Shown here: positions 16,989 to 29,770 of the stretch, piece by piece
Layout: every line of letters begins with the position of its first letter
Numbering within the stretch: position 1 is the stretch's first letter
From: a bacterium
Lineage (GTDB): Bacteria > Armatimonadota > Zipacnadia > Zipacnadales > UBA11051
Direction of reading: 5' to 3'
DNA: 64,000 nt
Assembly (NCBI GenBank): GCA_021372615.1
Contig: JAJFUB010000092.1
Span: 62,001 to 126,000 of the forward strand
Program-made: the position numbers and the translations under genes
Notes under the pieces: generated by a model
Database searches by the model: none
The model's input: only the letters and a program-made list of their open reading frames with translations
What the model was told of the DNA's origin: nothing

Positions 16989-19900
16989 ATGGGCGAAGCA
17001 GGTCGCCTCAGTGTTCGACGTGAGTTAGCGCCCGTCGCCACGCGTTCTCGGTCCGACTATGCGCGACGAGTCAACGGTGAAGGGCAGAGCCGCCCGTGGT
17101 GGACGGCTGTGATCATCACGGCCGGTTCGGCCCGTCAGGCTGAGCGCTACGAGGCCGAGGTGCAGCGACGTCTCGAGAGCGGGCGGGTGCCCGAGGGCGT
17201 GCACTACCTGACCGTGCCCGACCCCGGCGGCGTCCGCATCGGCAGCGGCGGCGCCACTCTGAACGCCCTGACCGCCATGGCTCAGAGCGGGTTCATGCCC
17301 ACCGACCCGGCGGCCCTCCAGGATTGGTGGCGCACCCAGCGCATTCTCATCGTCCACTCCGGGGGCGACTCTCGACGCCTCCCGGAGTACTCCCTGTCGG
17401 GCAAGCTCTTCAGCGCCCTGCCGGTACGGACCCCCTGGGGCGATGTCAGCACCGTCTTCGATGAGATGCTTGCCTTCTCGACGGCCTGGGCCTCACGACT
17501 GTCTTCCGGGTTGCTGGTGGCCTCCGGCGACGTCGTACTGTCCTTCGACCCCACTCAGCTTGACTGGAGCCGACCGGGCGTCTGCGGCGTGGCCATGCGC
17601 GAGACGGTGGCCCGCGGCAGCGCCCACGGCGTCTTCGTGACCGACGACACGCACCGCGTCTACAGCTTCCTGCAGAAGCCGACCGCCGACCAGGTCCAGG
17701 CTGCGGGCGGCCTCTTGGCGGGGGACCGTGTCGCCCTCGACACCGGCCTGTTCCGCTTCGACGCGGCGACTGCGTCGTGCCTGTCCACGCTGTCGGAGGC
17801 GTGGCGCAGGGACCAGCCGGCCGCGGGGGATGCCCCGCCCGCCGCGCCCCCGTCGCGCTGGGAGATTGACATCTACCAGCACTTCGCGGGCGCCCTGACC
17901 GGGGAATGGGTCCCCCCTGCCCACGCGCCCCGTATTCTGCACCAATTGGCTGAGACGCTCACCGATGTGCCCTTCTGGTGTGACATCGTGGATGGTGAGT
18001 TCACCCACATCGGCACGACCGAACTGTTCCGGCGCCTGATGACCGAGGAGAGCGGGCTGTCGCAGCTCTACGACACCAAGCAGCGGCTTGGGGCCGTGGC
18101 TCCCGCGGGTGTCCGCTCGGCCGGGGTGATCGTGGACTCCGTGCTCGCCCCTGAGACCGATCTGGGCCCGCGCTCGCTGGCCATCGAGTGCGAGTTGGAC
18201 CGTCCCCTGCGCGTCGGCCCCGGGGCTATCCTGCACGGGGTCACAGCCGACATCGGCCTGGTCGAGGTGCCCGAGGACAGCGTGGTGCACCAGGTGCCCG
18301 TCATCGGTTCCGACGGCGCCAAGGGTACCGTGGTCCGCGTCTACGGCGTCCCGGACGACCCGAAGGTCAGTCTGGTCAGCGGCCGCGCCACCTGGTTCGG
18401 CCGCCCCCTTCTCGAGTCTCTCGCCACACTCGGCATGGACCCCGAAATGGTCTGGCCGGGCGTTCCCCTGCCCGAGCGTTCGCTGTGGAATGCCCGCCTC
18501 TTCCCGGTGGGGACGCCGGCCGAAGCGGGGCTGTGCGCTGCCTGGATGCTCGGACAGACCGATGACGAACCGGCGGCGCTGTGGGCGGGCCTGGAGCGCA
18601 TGTCCCTGGCTTCGAGCACCGCCCATGCGGATGATTCCGAGCTGTCCGCCCTGCTGGCGCGCCGTCGCCAACTGCAGTGGCAGTACAGCACGCTGGCTCT
18701 GGTGGAGTCAGGCAACGACCTGCGCCCGCTGATCGTCAGCGCCCCGAGCCCGGCGGCCCTGGCCGCCGTTGGCCGGCTGCTGCTGGAGCGCGGGGAGGCG
18801 ATCGGCGCGGAGGCGCCCACCGGCGCCGCGAGCACGATCTACCAGGCCAGTTGCTTCCTCGCCGGTGCCGGCCTCGCCACCGAGGCCGAACAGGCGCGTA
18901 CGGACGCCTTCGCGTACGTGCAGCGGGCCGTGGCTGCCGGTGTGAGCACGACGCTTTGCGTACAGGGGGACGCCTGCTGGCAGCACGACCGGGTGGAGGT
19001 CTCCGCCCCGGCCCGCATAGACCTGGGTGGCGGCTGGTCCGATACACCTCCGTTCTGCATTGACTGGGGCGGGACGGTTCTCAACGTCGCGCTGGCCCTC
19101 AATGACGCCTACCCGATCGTCACCTCCGTCGAGCGTCTCGAGGACCCGATCATCCGCTGCGTCGCGGCGGAAGACAGCCGAGTGGCAGTGTTTGACTCGA
19201 CCGAGGAAGTCCTTGCTCCCCTGGGGCCCGGCTGCCCGTTCAGCATCCCCCGGGCCGTCCTACAGATGCTCGGCGTCGCTTCGGCCGACGAAGCCCTCGA
19301 GGACACACTCACCCGTCTGGGCGGAGGCCTGGAGATCCGCACGAACGTGTGCCTCCCCATGGGCTCGGGCCTGGGCACGAGTAGCATCCTGGGCGCCACC
19401 GCCCTCCGCGCCATGACCGAGATGCTGGGCATGCCGCTGTCGGACCACGATCTGAGCGACCAGGTGATGTGCCTGGAGCAGCAGATGACGACCGGTGGTG
19501 GCTGGCAAGACCAGGCTGGCGGCATCTTCCCGGGAGCCAAACTCGTCCGGACCGGCCCCGGCGTGCGCCAGCGCCTCCGCGTCGAACCCCTGGCATGGAC
19601 CCCCGAGCGCGAAGAGGAGTTCTCGCAGCGCCTCGTGCTGTACTACACCGGCTTCCAGCGGGTCGCCAAGGATCTGCTGGCCCAGGTCGTTGGCAGCTAC
19701 CTGGCCCGCGAGACCCACACCGTGCAGGTTCTGCACAGCATCAAGACGCTGGCTGAGGAGATGCGCTTCGCCATGCAGGAGGGGGACTGGAGGCACCTGG
19801 GGGACCTGCTCGACCGGCACTGGCAGCTCAACGTGCAGATGGGCCGGCGCATGGCCAACGCCCCGGTCAACGCCATCCTGCACGCCACCCGGCCCTTCCT

Positions 19901-20069
19901 GCTGGGCGCCAAGCCCGCCGGCGCTGGCGGCGGCGGCTTCCTCATCATGCTGACCGAGGATCCTGACGCTGCCGAGGCCCTTCGCCAGCACCTGGCCCAC
20001 GCCGACCTGCCCGGCCAGGTCTACGCCCACACCGTCGCCAAGGAGGGGCTGCGCGTCGCGGTCTCCTGA
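16989..20069 (+). CDS. fkp: Bifunctional L-fucokinase / GDP-L-fucose pyrophosphorylase
   Basis: About 1026 residues, near the size of Bacteroides Fkp. The N-terminal half has the fucose-1-phosphate guanylyltransferase signature: GGVRIGSGGAT (80-90), then LIVHSGGDSRRLPEYSLSGK and FLQKPTADQ, with a left-handed helix region up to about 500. The C-terminal half is a GHMP kinase: APARIDLGGGWSDTPP at about 670 and the ATP loop PMGSGLGTSS near 790. Together these turn free L-fucose into GDP-L-fucose by salvage in the cytosol, feeding fucosyltransferases. ATG at 16989 has GGGAGGA 6 nt upstream; an in-frame GTG at 16971 is weaker. Probably co-transcribed with the SLBB gene. Confidence 0.9.
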   Translation: MGEAGRLSVRRELAPVATRSRSDYARRVNGEGQSRPWWTAVIITAGSARQAERYEAEVQRRLESGRVPEGVHYLTVPDPGGVRIGSGGATLNALTAMAQSGFMPTDPAALQDWWRTQRILIVHSGGDSRRLPEYSLSGKLFSALPVRTPWGDVSTVFDEMLAFSTAWASRLSSGLLVASGDVVLSFDPTQLDWSRPGVCGVAMRETVARGSAHGVFVTDDTHRVYSFLQKPTADQVQAAGGLLAGDRVALDTGLFRFDAATASCLSTLSEAWRRDQPAAGDAPPAAPPSRWEIDIYQHFAGALTGEWVPPAHAPRILHQLAETLTDVPFWCDIVDGEFTHIGTTELFRRLMTEESGLSQLYDTKQRLGAVAPAGVRSAGVIVDSVLAPETDLGPRSLAIECELDRPLRVGPGAILHGVTADIGLVEVPEDSVVHQVPVIGSDGAKGTVVRVYGVPDDPKVSLVSGRATWFGRPLLESLATLGMDPEMVWPGVPLPERSLWNARLFPVGTPAEAGLCAAWMLGQTDDEPAALWAGLERMSLASSTAHADDSELSALLARRRQLQWQYSTLALVESGNDLRPLIVSAPSPAALAAVGRLLLERGEAIGAEAPTGAASTIYQASCFLAGAGLATEAEQARTDAFAYVQRAVAAGVSTTLCVQGDACWQHDRVEVSAPARIDLGGGWSDTPPFCIDWGGTVLNVALALNDAYPIVTSVERLEDPIIRCVAAEDSRVAVFDSTEEVLAPLGPGCPFSIPRAVLQMLGVASADEALEDTLTRLGGGLEIRTNVCLPMGSGLGTSSILGATALRAMTEMLGMPLSDHDLSDQVMCLEQQMTTGGGWQDQAGGIFPGAKLVRTGPGVRQRLRVEPLAWTPEREEEFSQRLVLYYTGFQRVAKDLLAQVVGSYLARETHTVQVLHSIKTLAEEMRFAMQEGDWRHLGDLLDRHWQLNVQMGRRMANAPVNAILHATRPFLLGAKPAGAGGGGFLIMLTEDPDAAEALRQHLAHADLPGQVYAHTVAKEGLRVAVS

Positions 20070-20074
20070 GGAAG

Positions 20075-23733
<3,659 letters not shown>

Positions 23734-23790
23734 GGTGGTCTCCTCTAGCCAGACCGTAGTGCCAGCTTCCAGCCGTCGCACCCGCGGCAG

Positions 23791-23849
23791 GTAGTGCGGG
23801 CTTCCAGCCCGCCCCAAGCGTCCTCCGGCGGGCTGGAAGCCCGCACTAC
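23791..23849. repeat. Palindromic element, family shared with 62242-62264
   Basis: A perfect 23-bp inverted repeat: 23791-23813 and 23827-23849, each arm containing the hairpin GCGGGCTTCCAGCCCGC. The right arm is identical, all 23 bases, to 62242-62264. Related hairpins occur at 30954 and 61080. Confidence 0.88.
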
Positions 23850-23885
23850 GGCACACGAAGGCTGCCCGTTTGGACTCGCCGCAGC

Positions 23886-26800
23886 CTACTGCACCTTCCA
23901 GGTCGCTTCGGCACTCATGCGGCTGAAGGGCTCGGTGGCCTTCAGGCGCCACTGGCCGGCCGCGTCGTTGTAGGCCACCGGCACCTGCACCTGCGCCCGA
24001 CCGTTCTTGAGCACCGCGACGCTGCGTCCCCACAGCGGCTGGTCGCCCGCCGGCGTGAAGACTTGCACGTACACGGTCTGCTTCTCCTTGGCCTGCGCCG
24101 GCAGCGGCAGGCTCACCGTGGCCGTGATCGTCTGGCCGCGCTTGGGGGTGGACGAATTCAGCGCCACCTTCATCCCCTTCAGCGGGTATGGCGAGGCCAG
24201 GAAGAAGCTGGCCCGGCCCCAGCGCAGCTTCGTGTCGAACGAGCGCGGGGTGCCCAGGTACTTGCCGTTGCGCAGGTCGTAGACGTGGTACTGCCCGGGC
24301 AGCGTCACACGCGCCGCCACCGGCTCGCCGGCGGTCGTGCCGGCCTTGGGCGAGAACCAGGCGTTGCGCATCTGCCGCCACATCCCGAACACCAGCGCCT
24401 CGCCATCACGCCAGACCCGCGTCTCGGTGGCCGGGAGGGGCGCGCCGTCGGGCGAGGCCACGCCCACCGGCGGCTGCGTCCTCCCGAAGCGATAGAGCGC
24501 GGCCAGCAACTGGCGCATGTCGGCGGCCTGCTGGTCATCTTCCTTGGCCGTGACCAACTGGAAGTTCAGCAGCACGGCCTGGCCCTTGCCGAACTGGTTG
24601 ACGAGGCCGACCGGCACGTCGCCCACGGTACCCAGGGCCTTGGCCCCGTTGGCGCGGATGTCCGGGTCAATCCGCGTCTGCAGCTTCATGTCCAACGGGG
24701 TGGCACCCACGACGCCCTTGAGCGCCACTTCGGTCTGCTGTGCCTTGCCGCGGCCCTGGCGCTTGATGCCGAAGACATCATCGAGCAGCCCCGCCGGGAC
24801 GGCCCTCAGGTGCCCGTCGAAGATCCCCGGCCGCACATCGGCGATCACCGTGCCGCCGCTCTGGACAAACTGCCGGATGATCTGTGCTTCCTCGGGGCTC
24901 ATGGCCTGTGTCATCGGCAGGCAGAGCACCTTGAACTCACTGTTGGTCAGCACGCCCTTGGCCAGCATCCCGCTGGTGACATAGCGCGCGTCCTGGCCCA
25001 GGTCGTAGGTCATCTGCAGCCAGGTCTCGTGGTCCTGCTGCGGCTGCAGGTACGTGCCGCCGTCCTCGATGCCGCCCCCAATGGCCGAGGGCAGCGAGTA
25101 GAAGATGCCGATGCCGCTGTGTGCCCACTCGGAGTTGAGCAGCAGGTCGCCCAGCCCCTCGCGCACCGGCTTCATCTCGTTGAGGAAGTCCGCCGTGCAC
25201 TCGAAGTAGTCAATGGTCGGCGACAGCACGCCCTTCCATGAGCCGATCCCGTCCCACATCCAGTACCAGCAGCTATCGAGGCCCTTCATCACCATGCGCC
25301 ACGCCGCGTCCGACAGCGCGTCGCCGGTCTTGGAGTAGCCCATCCAGTTCGAGCGGATCTGATCGCGCCGGGCCGCCGACCGCACGAGGTCGTCCCCGAT
25401 GCTCGGATACGGGCCGTAGAAGCCGTTGTAGGCCAGGATCTGGTCGTAGTCATCCCCGAAGCCGCCGGTCCCCTCAAACCCCGTGATGCCCTGCGGGTCC
25501 AGCACCTTGTAGCGCTCGCCGAACCGGCCGGAGAACTGCGCGAGGTTGTGCCGCGCGAACGCCTCACGGTCAAACCAGCGCGGCGGGGAGGTCTTGCGGG
25601 CCTGCAGCTCCATGTTGTCCTTGTCCGACAGCAGGTTGACCTGGTCGAAGGAGGTGTACTTCTCGTTCCACGAGGCGTTCAGCTTGTCGATCGTGCCATA
25701 CTGGCTCTGCAGCCACTTGCGGTATGCGGCGATGCAGGACGGGTGCACACAGCACCCCTTCGTGACGCCCTCATCGCCCAGTGAGTAGACGAACACTCCC
25801 TGCTTGCGCAGGTTGATCTGGTTGTCCACGATCTTCTGGACATATTCGCTGACGGCCGGCTCGTGGTTCCAGCACACCGGCTTCATGCTGCCATCAGCGT
25901 TCTTGTCGTCGAGGATGCGCGTGCTGTAGGGCACCAGCGAGGCGTCACAGGCCCGCATCACCGACGGCTGCTTGCTCAGGCCGAAGCTGCCCAGCAGGCA
26001 GGTGTTGTACCCCACGTCCTGCAGGTGCCGCCAGGCGTAGTAGCCCAGCACGTCCTGCGGGCCGTCCCACATGACGAAGTTGAACTGGCCCTGCCGTCGC
26101 TTGGGCACCGTGAACTCCGCGCACCTGCTCTCCACTTCCCCGGCCCCGTCCAGCACGACAGCCTCAGCGCGCATGACGATCGTGTCGAACGCGCCGGCGG
26201 TGGTGCTGAAGGGGTAGTCGCTCTGGTTCGGCTGGGGCATGATCTCCTGCTGGCTCAGGATGCGGTTGTACGAGTCGCGGAAGCGCACCACGAGGCGCGC
26301 GCTCTTGGGCAGGACGCCGCGAACGCTGACCAGCCCGCTGATCTTGTCTCCGCGCTCAACGTATGGGGTCGGGTCCTTCAGCCGCTCGATCTCCGCGTTC
26401 TCGGTAACGGGCGTCGCCGTGCCCTGCAGGCTGACGCCGCTCACGCCAAAGGGGCTCTCGATGGTCAGCAGCTTGGCCCCGGCGGCTTCCACGCCTTGCT
26501 TGCTCTTCACGATGGCGGACAGGTAGTAGTCGCCGGCCCGTAGCCGCGGCAGGATGACCGGCACGACGGCCGTGCCGTTGGCCTTCAGCTCGACGGGCTG
26601 CTTGCCCAGGTCCACGTCCAGGCCGTCATCGGCGCGGCGTAGGCTCAGCAGCACCGTACCCGACATCGCCTGCGTGCCAGAGATCACGACATCACCGGGC
26701 AGCGCCTTGTCCTCGCGGCCGATCAGCACCGGCTCGTCGGACAGGATCGTCTTGACCGCCACTGCCCCGTCCTTGCCGGCCGCCCACAGGGCCGCCCGGC

Positions 26801-27524
26801 CGATCGGCAGCATGCGGTAGTCATATTCGGCCAGGTGTCGCCACGTGAACGGACGTGACGGAGACAGCGCGTGGGCCGGGTAGTTGAGCCACACGGCGCG
26901 CCCCTCGCGCAGCTTGTAGGCGGCGATGTAGTCCTCCGGCTTCATCCACTTGCCGGGCTCAGCGCCGGGCAGGACGGGCACGGTCTGGGTCAGGAACTCG
27001 GGGGTCGGCTTGATCTGGCGCTTGGCGACCATGAACTCGTTGCCCTCGCCGATGCAGACGATCCCGGTCCCGTTGGCGACCTGCTGCAGGATCTCGTACT
27101 GCATCTTCGCCGGCAGCTTGCCCAGGCTGAAGCCCGCGATGACAATGAGGTCATGGGGCTTGGCCAGCAGCTTCTCGGCGCGGTCCTCGCCGAACTTCCC
27201 GCCATGGAAGCACCACTTGCCGCCGCCGCTGTCTACGAGGGCCCCTTCAGCCTCGATGTCGAAGCGCTGGCACAGCTCGACGACTTCGCGGTACCGTGTG
27301 CCGCACTCGGTCCAGTCGGGGCCGTAGCCGCCGCCGTACACGAAGAAGAGCCCGCGCAGCTTCCCGGTGCTGCCCGGCTGCCCCCAGTCCACATGGGGCG
27401 TCACGAACTTGCTTTGCAACGAGAGGTCCTCGTCGACCTCCTCGGCGGTGGTTGAGGCGTACGTCACGGCGGGCATGAGGAGGACGGCCAGGAGCATGAC
27501 GGCGACAGGCAGTGTGGTGCGCAT
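23886..27524 (-). CDS. Large secreted GH42-like (beta-galactosidase-type) glycoside hydrolase homologue
   Basis: 1212 residues with a signal peptide (MRTTLPVAVMLLAVLLMPAVTYA). Residues of about 100-250 hold a Rossmann-like glutamine-amidotransferase-type fold (DLIVIAGFSLGKLPAKMQ, VANGTGIVCIGEG). About 350-480 is beta-sandwich. A TIM-barrel region follows with FNFVMWDGPQDVLGYYAWRHL, VFVYSLGDEG and WYWMWDGIGSWKG. A GH42-type trimerisation domain comes next (VLCLPMTQAMSPEEAQIIRQ, then FVQSGGTVIADVRPG), and a beta-rich C-terminus ends the protein. Glu in SLGDEG is a candidate acid/base, but the usual NE motif is absent, so specificity is unknown. ATG at 27524 has GGAGGG 7 nt upstream. It likely acts on extracellular or periplasmic glycans. 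Confidence 0.78.
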   Translation of the reverse strand: MRTTLPVAVMLLAVLLMPAVTYASTTAEEVDEDLSLQSKFVTPHVDWGQPGSTGKLRGLFFVYGGGYGPDWTECGTRYREVVELCQRFDIEAEGALVDSGGGKWCFHGGKFGEDRAEKLLAKPHDLIVIAGFSLGKLPAKMQYEILQQVANGTGIVCIGEGNEFMVAKRQIKPTPEFLTQTVPVLPGAEPGKWMKPEDYIAAYKLREGRAVWLNYPAHALSPSRPFTWRHLAEYDYRMLPIGRAALWAAGKDGAVAVKTILSDEPVLIGREDKALPGDVVISGTQAMSGTVLLSLRRADDGLDVDLGKQPVELKANGTAVVPVILPRLRAGDYYLSAIVKSKQGVEAAGAKLLTIESPFGVSGVSLQGTATPVTENAEIERLKDPTPYVERGDKISGLVSVRGVLPKSARLVVRFRDSYNRILSQQEIMPQPNQSDYPFSTTAGAFDTIVMRAEAVVLDGAGEVESRCAEFTVPKRRQGQFNFVMWDGPQDVLGYYAWRHLQDVGYNTCLLGSFGLSKQPSVMRACDASLVPYSTRILDDKNADGSMKPVCWNHEPAVSEYVQKIVDNQINLRKQGVFVYSLGDEGVTKGCCVHPSCIAAYRKWLQSQYGTIDKLNASWNEKYTSFDQVNLLSDKDNMELQARKTSPPRWFDREAFARHNLAQFSGRFGERYKVLDPQGITGFEGTGGFGDDYDQILAYNGFYGPYPSIGDDLVRSAARRDQIRSNWMGYSKTGDALSDAAWRMVMKGLDSCWYWMWDGIGSWKGVLSPTIDYFECTADFLNEMKPVREGLGDLLLNSEWAHSGIGIFYSLPSAIGGGIEDGGTYLQPQQDHETWLQMTYDLGQDARYVTSGMLAKGVLTNSEFKVLCLPMTQAMSPEEAQIIRQFVQSGGTVIADVRPGIFDGHLRAVPAGLLDDVFGIKRQGRGKAQQTEVALKGVVGATPLDMKLQTRIDPDIRANGAKALGTVGDVPVGLVNQFGKGQAVLLNFQLVTAKEDDQQAADMRQLLAALYRFGRTQPPVGVASPDGAPLPATETRVWRDGEALVFGMWRQMRNAWFSPKAGTTAGEPVAARVTLPGQYHVYDLRNGKYLGTPRSFDTKLRWGRASFFLASPYPLKGMKVALNSSTPKRGQTITATVSLPLPAQAKEKQTVYVQVFTPAGDQPLWGRSVAVLKNGRAQVQVPVAYNDAAGQWRLKATEPFSRMSAEATWKVQ

Positions 27525-27627
27525 TTCATCCCTCCGACGCTGGTGAGGCAGTTGCCCAGCCTTTCGACGCGACCGGACAGCGTTCCTCCACGCCATCATC
27601 TTTTTCGAGGGTTGCTGCCTGGCGTAG

Positions 27628-27633
27628 TATAAT
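27628..27633 (+). promoter_or_regulatory. Perfect -10 box upstream of the DUF362 gene
   Basis: TATAAT lies 27 nt upstream of the DUF362 ATG in the divergent spacer. No good -35 hexamer is seen at 16-18 bp (the best is TTCGAG), so activation by a regulator or an extended -10 is possible. Confidence 0.5.
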
Positions 27634-27660
27634 GACTGCACTTCGTTGCGGAGGCCGGGC

Positions 27661-28629
27661 ATGGACCGACGCGATTTCCTGTTGGCATCTCTGCTGGCCA
27701 GTCTGGGGCCGGGGGTCACCGGCTGCCGCTCCAACGCGACGCCGGCAGCCTCGGCCGACGGCGCCGTGCCCGGCAAGGTCGGCCGCAATCGCTGGCGCCC
27801 AGGGCCTGTCAACGGCGTGGACCTGGCCGTCGCCCGCGGCACATCGGCGCAGGAAACGCTGAAGGCCGCCCTGGGCGTCTTCGGCGGCATGAAGGCCTTC
27901 ATCCAGCCCGGCGACCGGGTTGTCATCAAGCCCAACCTGGCCTGGAGCCGGACCCCCGAGCAGGCGGCCTGCACCAGCCCTGAGGTGCTCGCGGCCGTCA
28001 TCGCCGCCTGTCGCGACGCCGGGGCACGCGACCTCATCGTCGGGGAACATGCCTGCGACGTTGCGGCCGTGGTCTTCGACCTGTCCGGGGCCAGGGCCGT
28101 CTGCGCGCAGGCCGGGATCGAGTTGGTAGACTGGTCCAGTCCCCAGCTCTACCGCGAGCAGGCCCTGGCGCAGGGACAGACGCTCAAGGCAGACCAGATC
28201 GCCACCGACCTCCTCGACTGTGATGTCTACATCAACCTGCCCACACTCAAGCACCACAGCGCCAGCACGGTGACCCTCGCGCTGAAGAACCAGATGGGCT
28301 GCGTCCAGGACCGGGGGAGGTATCACTCGGAGAGGGGGGCGGCGGGGGCGAACAACCTGCACCGTAACGTGGTGGACCTGGCCACTGCCCTGCGGCCCAC
28401 GCTCAACATCCTCGACGCCACCCGGGCCCTGAAGACCGGCGGCCCCAAGGGGCCGGGCGTGGTGGAGCAACTGGACACGATCTGTGTCAGTCCGAACATC
28501 GTGGCGGTGGACGCCTATGGGGCCAGGCTGCTGGGGCACGACCCGCTGAGCATCCCCCACCTCGCGATGGCAGCCGCGGCGGGCCTGGGCGAGGCGGAAC
28601 TGAACAAGATCCAGATGCGGGAAGTGTAG
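27661..28629 (+). CDS. DUF362 protein, probable exported lipoprotein
   Basis: 322 residues. The N-terminus MDRRDFLLASLLASLGPGVTGC combines a twin-arginine-like RRDF with a lipobox ending in Cys22, suggesting export (possibly by Tat) and lipid attachment. The DUF362 core follows: GDRVVIKPNLAW, TSPEVLAAVIAACRDAGA, DVYINLPTLKHHSASTVTLALKNQMG and VDAYGARLLG. Members with ferredoxin domains exist; this one has no CxxC cluster. Function is unknown; some family members bind metals or cofactors. ATG at 27661 has GGAGG 6 nt upstream. It diverges from the GH42-like gene. Confidence 0.82.
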   Translation: MDRRDFLLASLLASLGPGVTGCRSNATPAASADGAVPGKVGRNRWRPGPVNGVDLAVARGTSAQETLKAALGVFGGMKAFIQPGDRVVIKPNLAWSRTPEQAACTSPEVLAAVIAACRDAGARDLIVGEHACDVAAVVFDLSGARAVCAQAGIELVDWSSPQLYREQALAQGQTLKADQIATDLLDCDVYINLPTLKHHSASTVTLALKNQMGCVQDRGRYHSERGAAGANNLHRNVVDLATALRPTLNILDATRALKTGGPKGPGVVEQLDTICVSPNIVAVDAYGARLLGHDPLSIPHLAMAAAAGLGEAELNKIQMREV

Positions 28630-28639
28630 GCGGGGTCCG

Positions 28640-29770
28640 TCACACCGGCACGCTGCGGATCAGCTCGATGAGCTTGCCCGCGACCGCGTCCACCGAGTAG
28701 AGCTCGAGCACCCGTTGCCGCCCGCGTTCCCCCAGTTCCCGGCACAGGTTGGCATCATCGGCCAGCCGCCCAATGGCCCGCGCCAGGGCCCCCACATCGC
28801 CCTCCGGGAACAGCAGCCCCCCCGCCGTGCTCTCAATCATCTCCCGGATGAACCCCGAGTCCGAGCCGATGACCGGCTTCCCGCAGGCCATCGCCTCGCC
28901 CAGCGCGCGCCCGAACTGCTCCTTCCAACGTGGAGTCGTGTGCGAAGGCAGGACGAGAGCATCGAGGGACTGGTACCATGGGGCCATCTTGTCATGCGGC
29001 GTCTGCGTCCAGTGGACGCGATCGGCCAGCCCCGGCTGCTCGGCCGCCAGGGCCCGCAGGTGCCTCTCCTCCGGCCCAGTGCCGGTAATGTGCAACTCGA
29101 CCGGATGGCGCGCCTGCGCCTGCCCCACCGCACGGATCAGATCGGCGACGCCCTTCTCGGGCACCAGACGCCCCGCGTATCCGATGCGGAAGGGCCGGTC
29201 AGCACCCGATGGCTCGGGCTCGGCCGGGCGGAAGGTCCGGGTGTCTATCGGGTAATGGACGACCATGCCCGGCTGGTGGTACTTCTTCTGCCGGGCCACA
29301 GCCAGGCACTCCTCCGAGGTAGCCGCGGCAGCCGAGGTCGAGCGGAACAGGGCGCGCTCGATCAGCGAGAAGGGGAACGGGTAGCGCTTGGGCACGTTCT
29401 GCTTGAGCGTGATGATCGTCTGGAAGCTCATGATGGCCTGGATGCCCAGGATCTGCCAGCCCACCAGGCTGTGTGGGTCCTCATCGAGGAAGAGAATGTC
29501 CGGCACTTCCTGCGTCAGCGCCGGCCCCAGGTCGCTGTAGGTGTGCAGGTGCAGGTTGCCGGACCAGTACACGCGGATGCCGGTCGCCTGGCCGGCCAGC
29601 GCAGGCAGCGGCGCGAACTGCAGCGGCCCGTGCAGCGACGACTTCCACCGCAGCGGCGCAATCAGCCGCAGGCTGATCCCCGGGTCCAGGGCAATCACCT
29701 TCGCCCAGACCCTCTGGTTGGCCGGTAGCACGCAGGAGTGGCTGATGACAGTCAGGTTCAGGGGTCTCAT
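28640..29770 (-). CDS. GT4-family glycosyltransferase
   Basis: 376 residues of the GT-B fold. The C-terminal half shows IGYAGRLVPEKGVADLI, ELHITGTGPEE and EQFGRALGEAMACGKPVIGSDSG, the EX7E motif that holds the nucleotide-sugar donor in GT4 enzymes. The N-terminal domain (ISHSCVLPANQRVWAKV) is the acceptor side. It probably adds a sugar in cell-surface glycan assembly on the cytosolic face of the membrane. Its ATG overlaps the stop of the upstream GT4 gene by 4 nt (ATGA), so the pair is translationally coupled. Sugar specificity is unknown. Confidence 0.88.
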   Translation of the reverse strand: MRPLNLTVISHSCVLPANQRVWAKVIALDPGISLRLIAPLRWKSSLHGPLQFAPLPALAGQATGIRVYWSGNLHLHTYSDLGPALTQEVPDILFLDEDPHSLVGWQILGIQAIMSFQTIITLKQNVPKRYPFPFSLIERALFRSTSAAAATSEECLAVARQKKYHQPGMVVHYPIDTRTFRPAEPEPSGADRPFRIGYAGRLVPEKGVADLIRAVGQAQARHPVELHITGTGPEERHLRALAAEQPGLADRVHWTQTPHDKMAPWYQSLDALVLPSHTTPRWKEQFGRALGEAMACGKPVIGSDSGFIREMIESTAGGLLFPEGDVGALARAIGRLADDANLCRELGERGRQRVLELYSVDAVAGKLIELIRSVPV

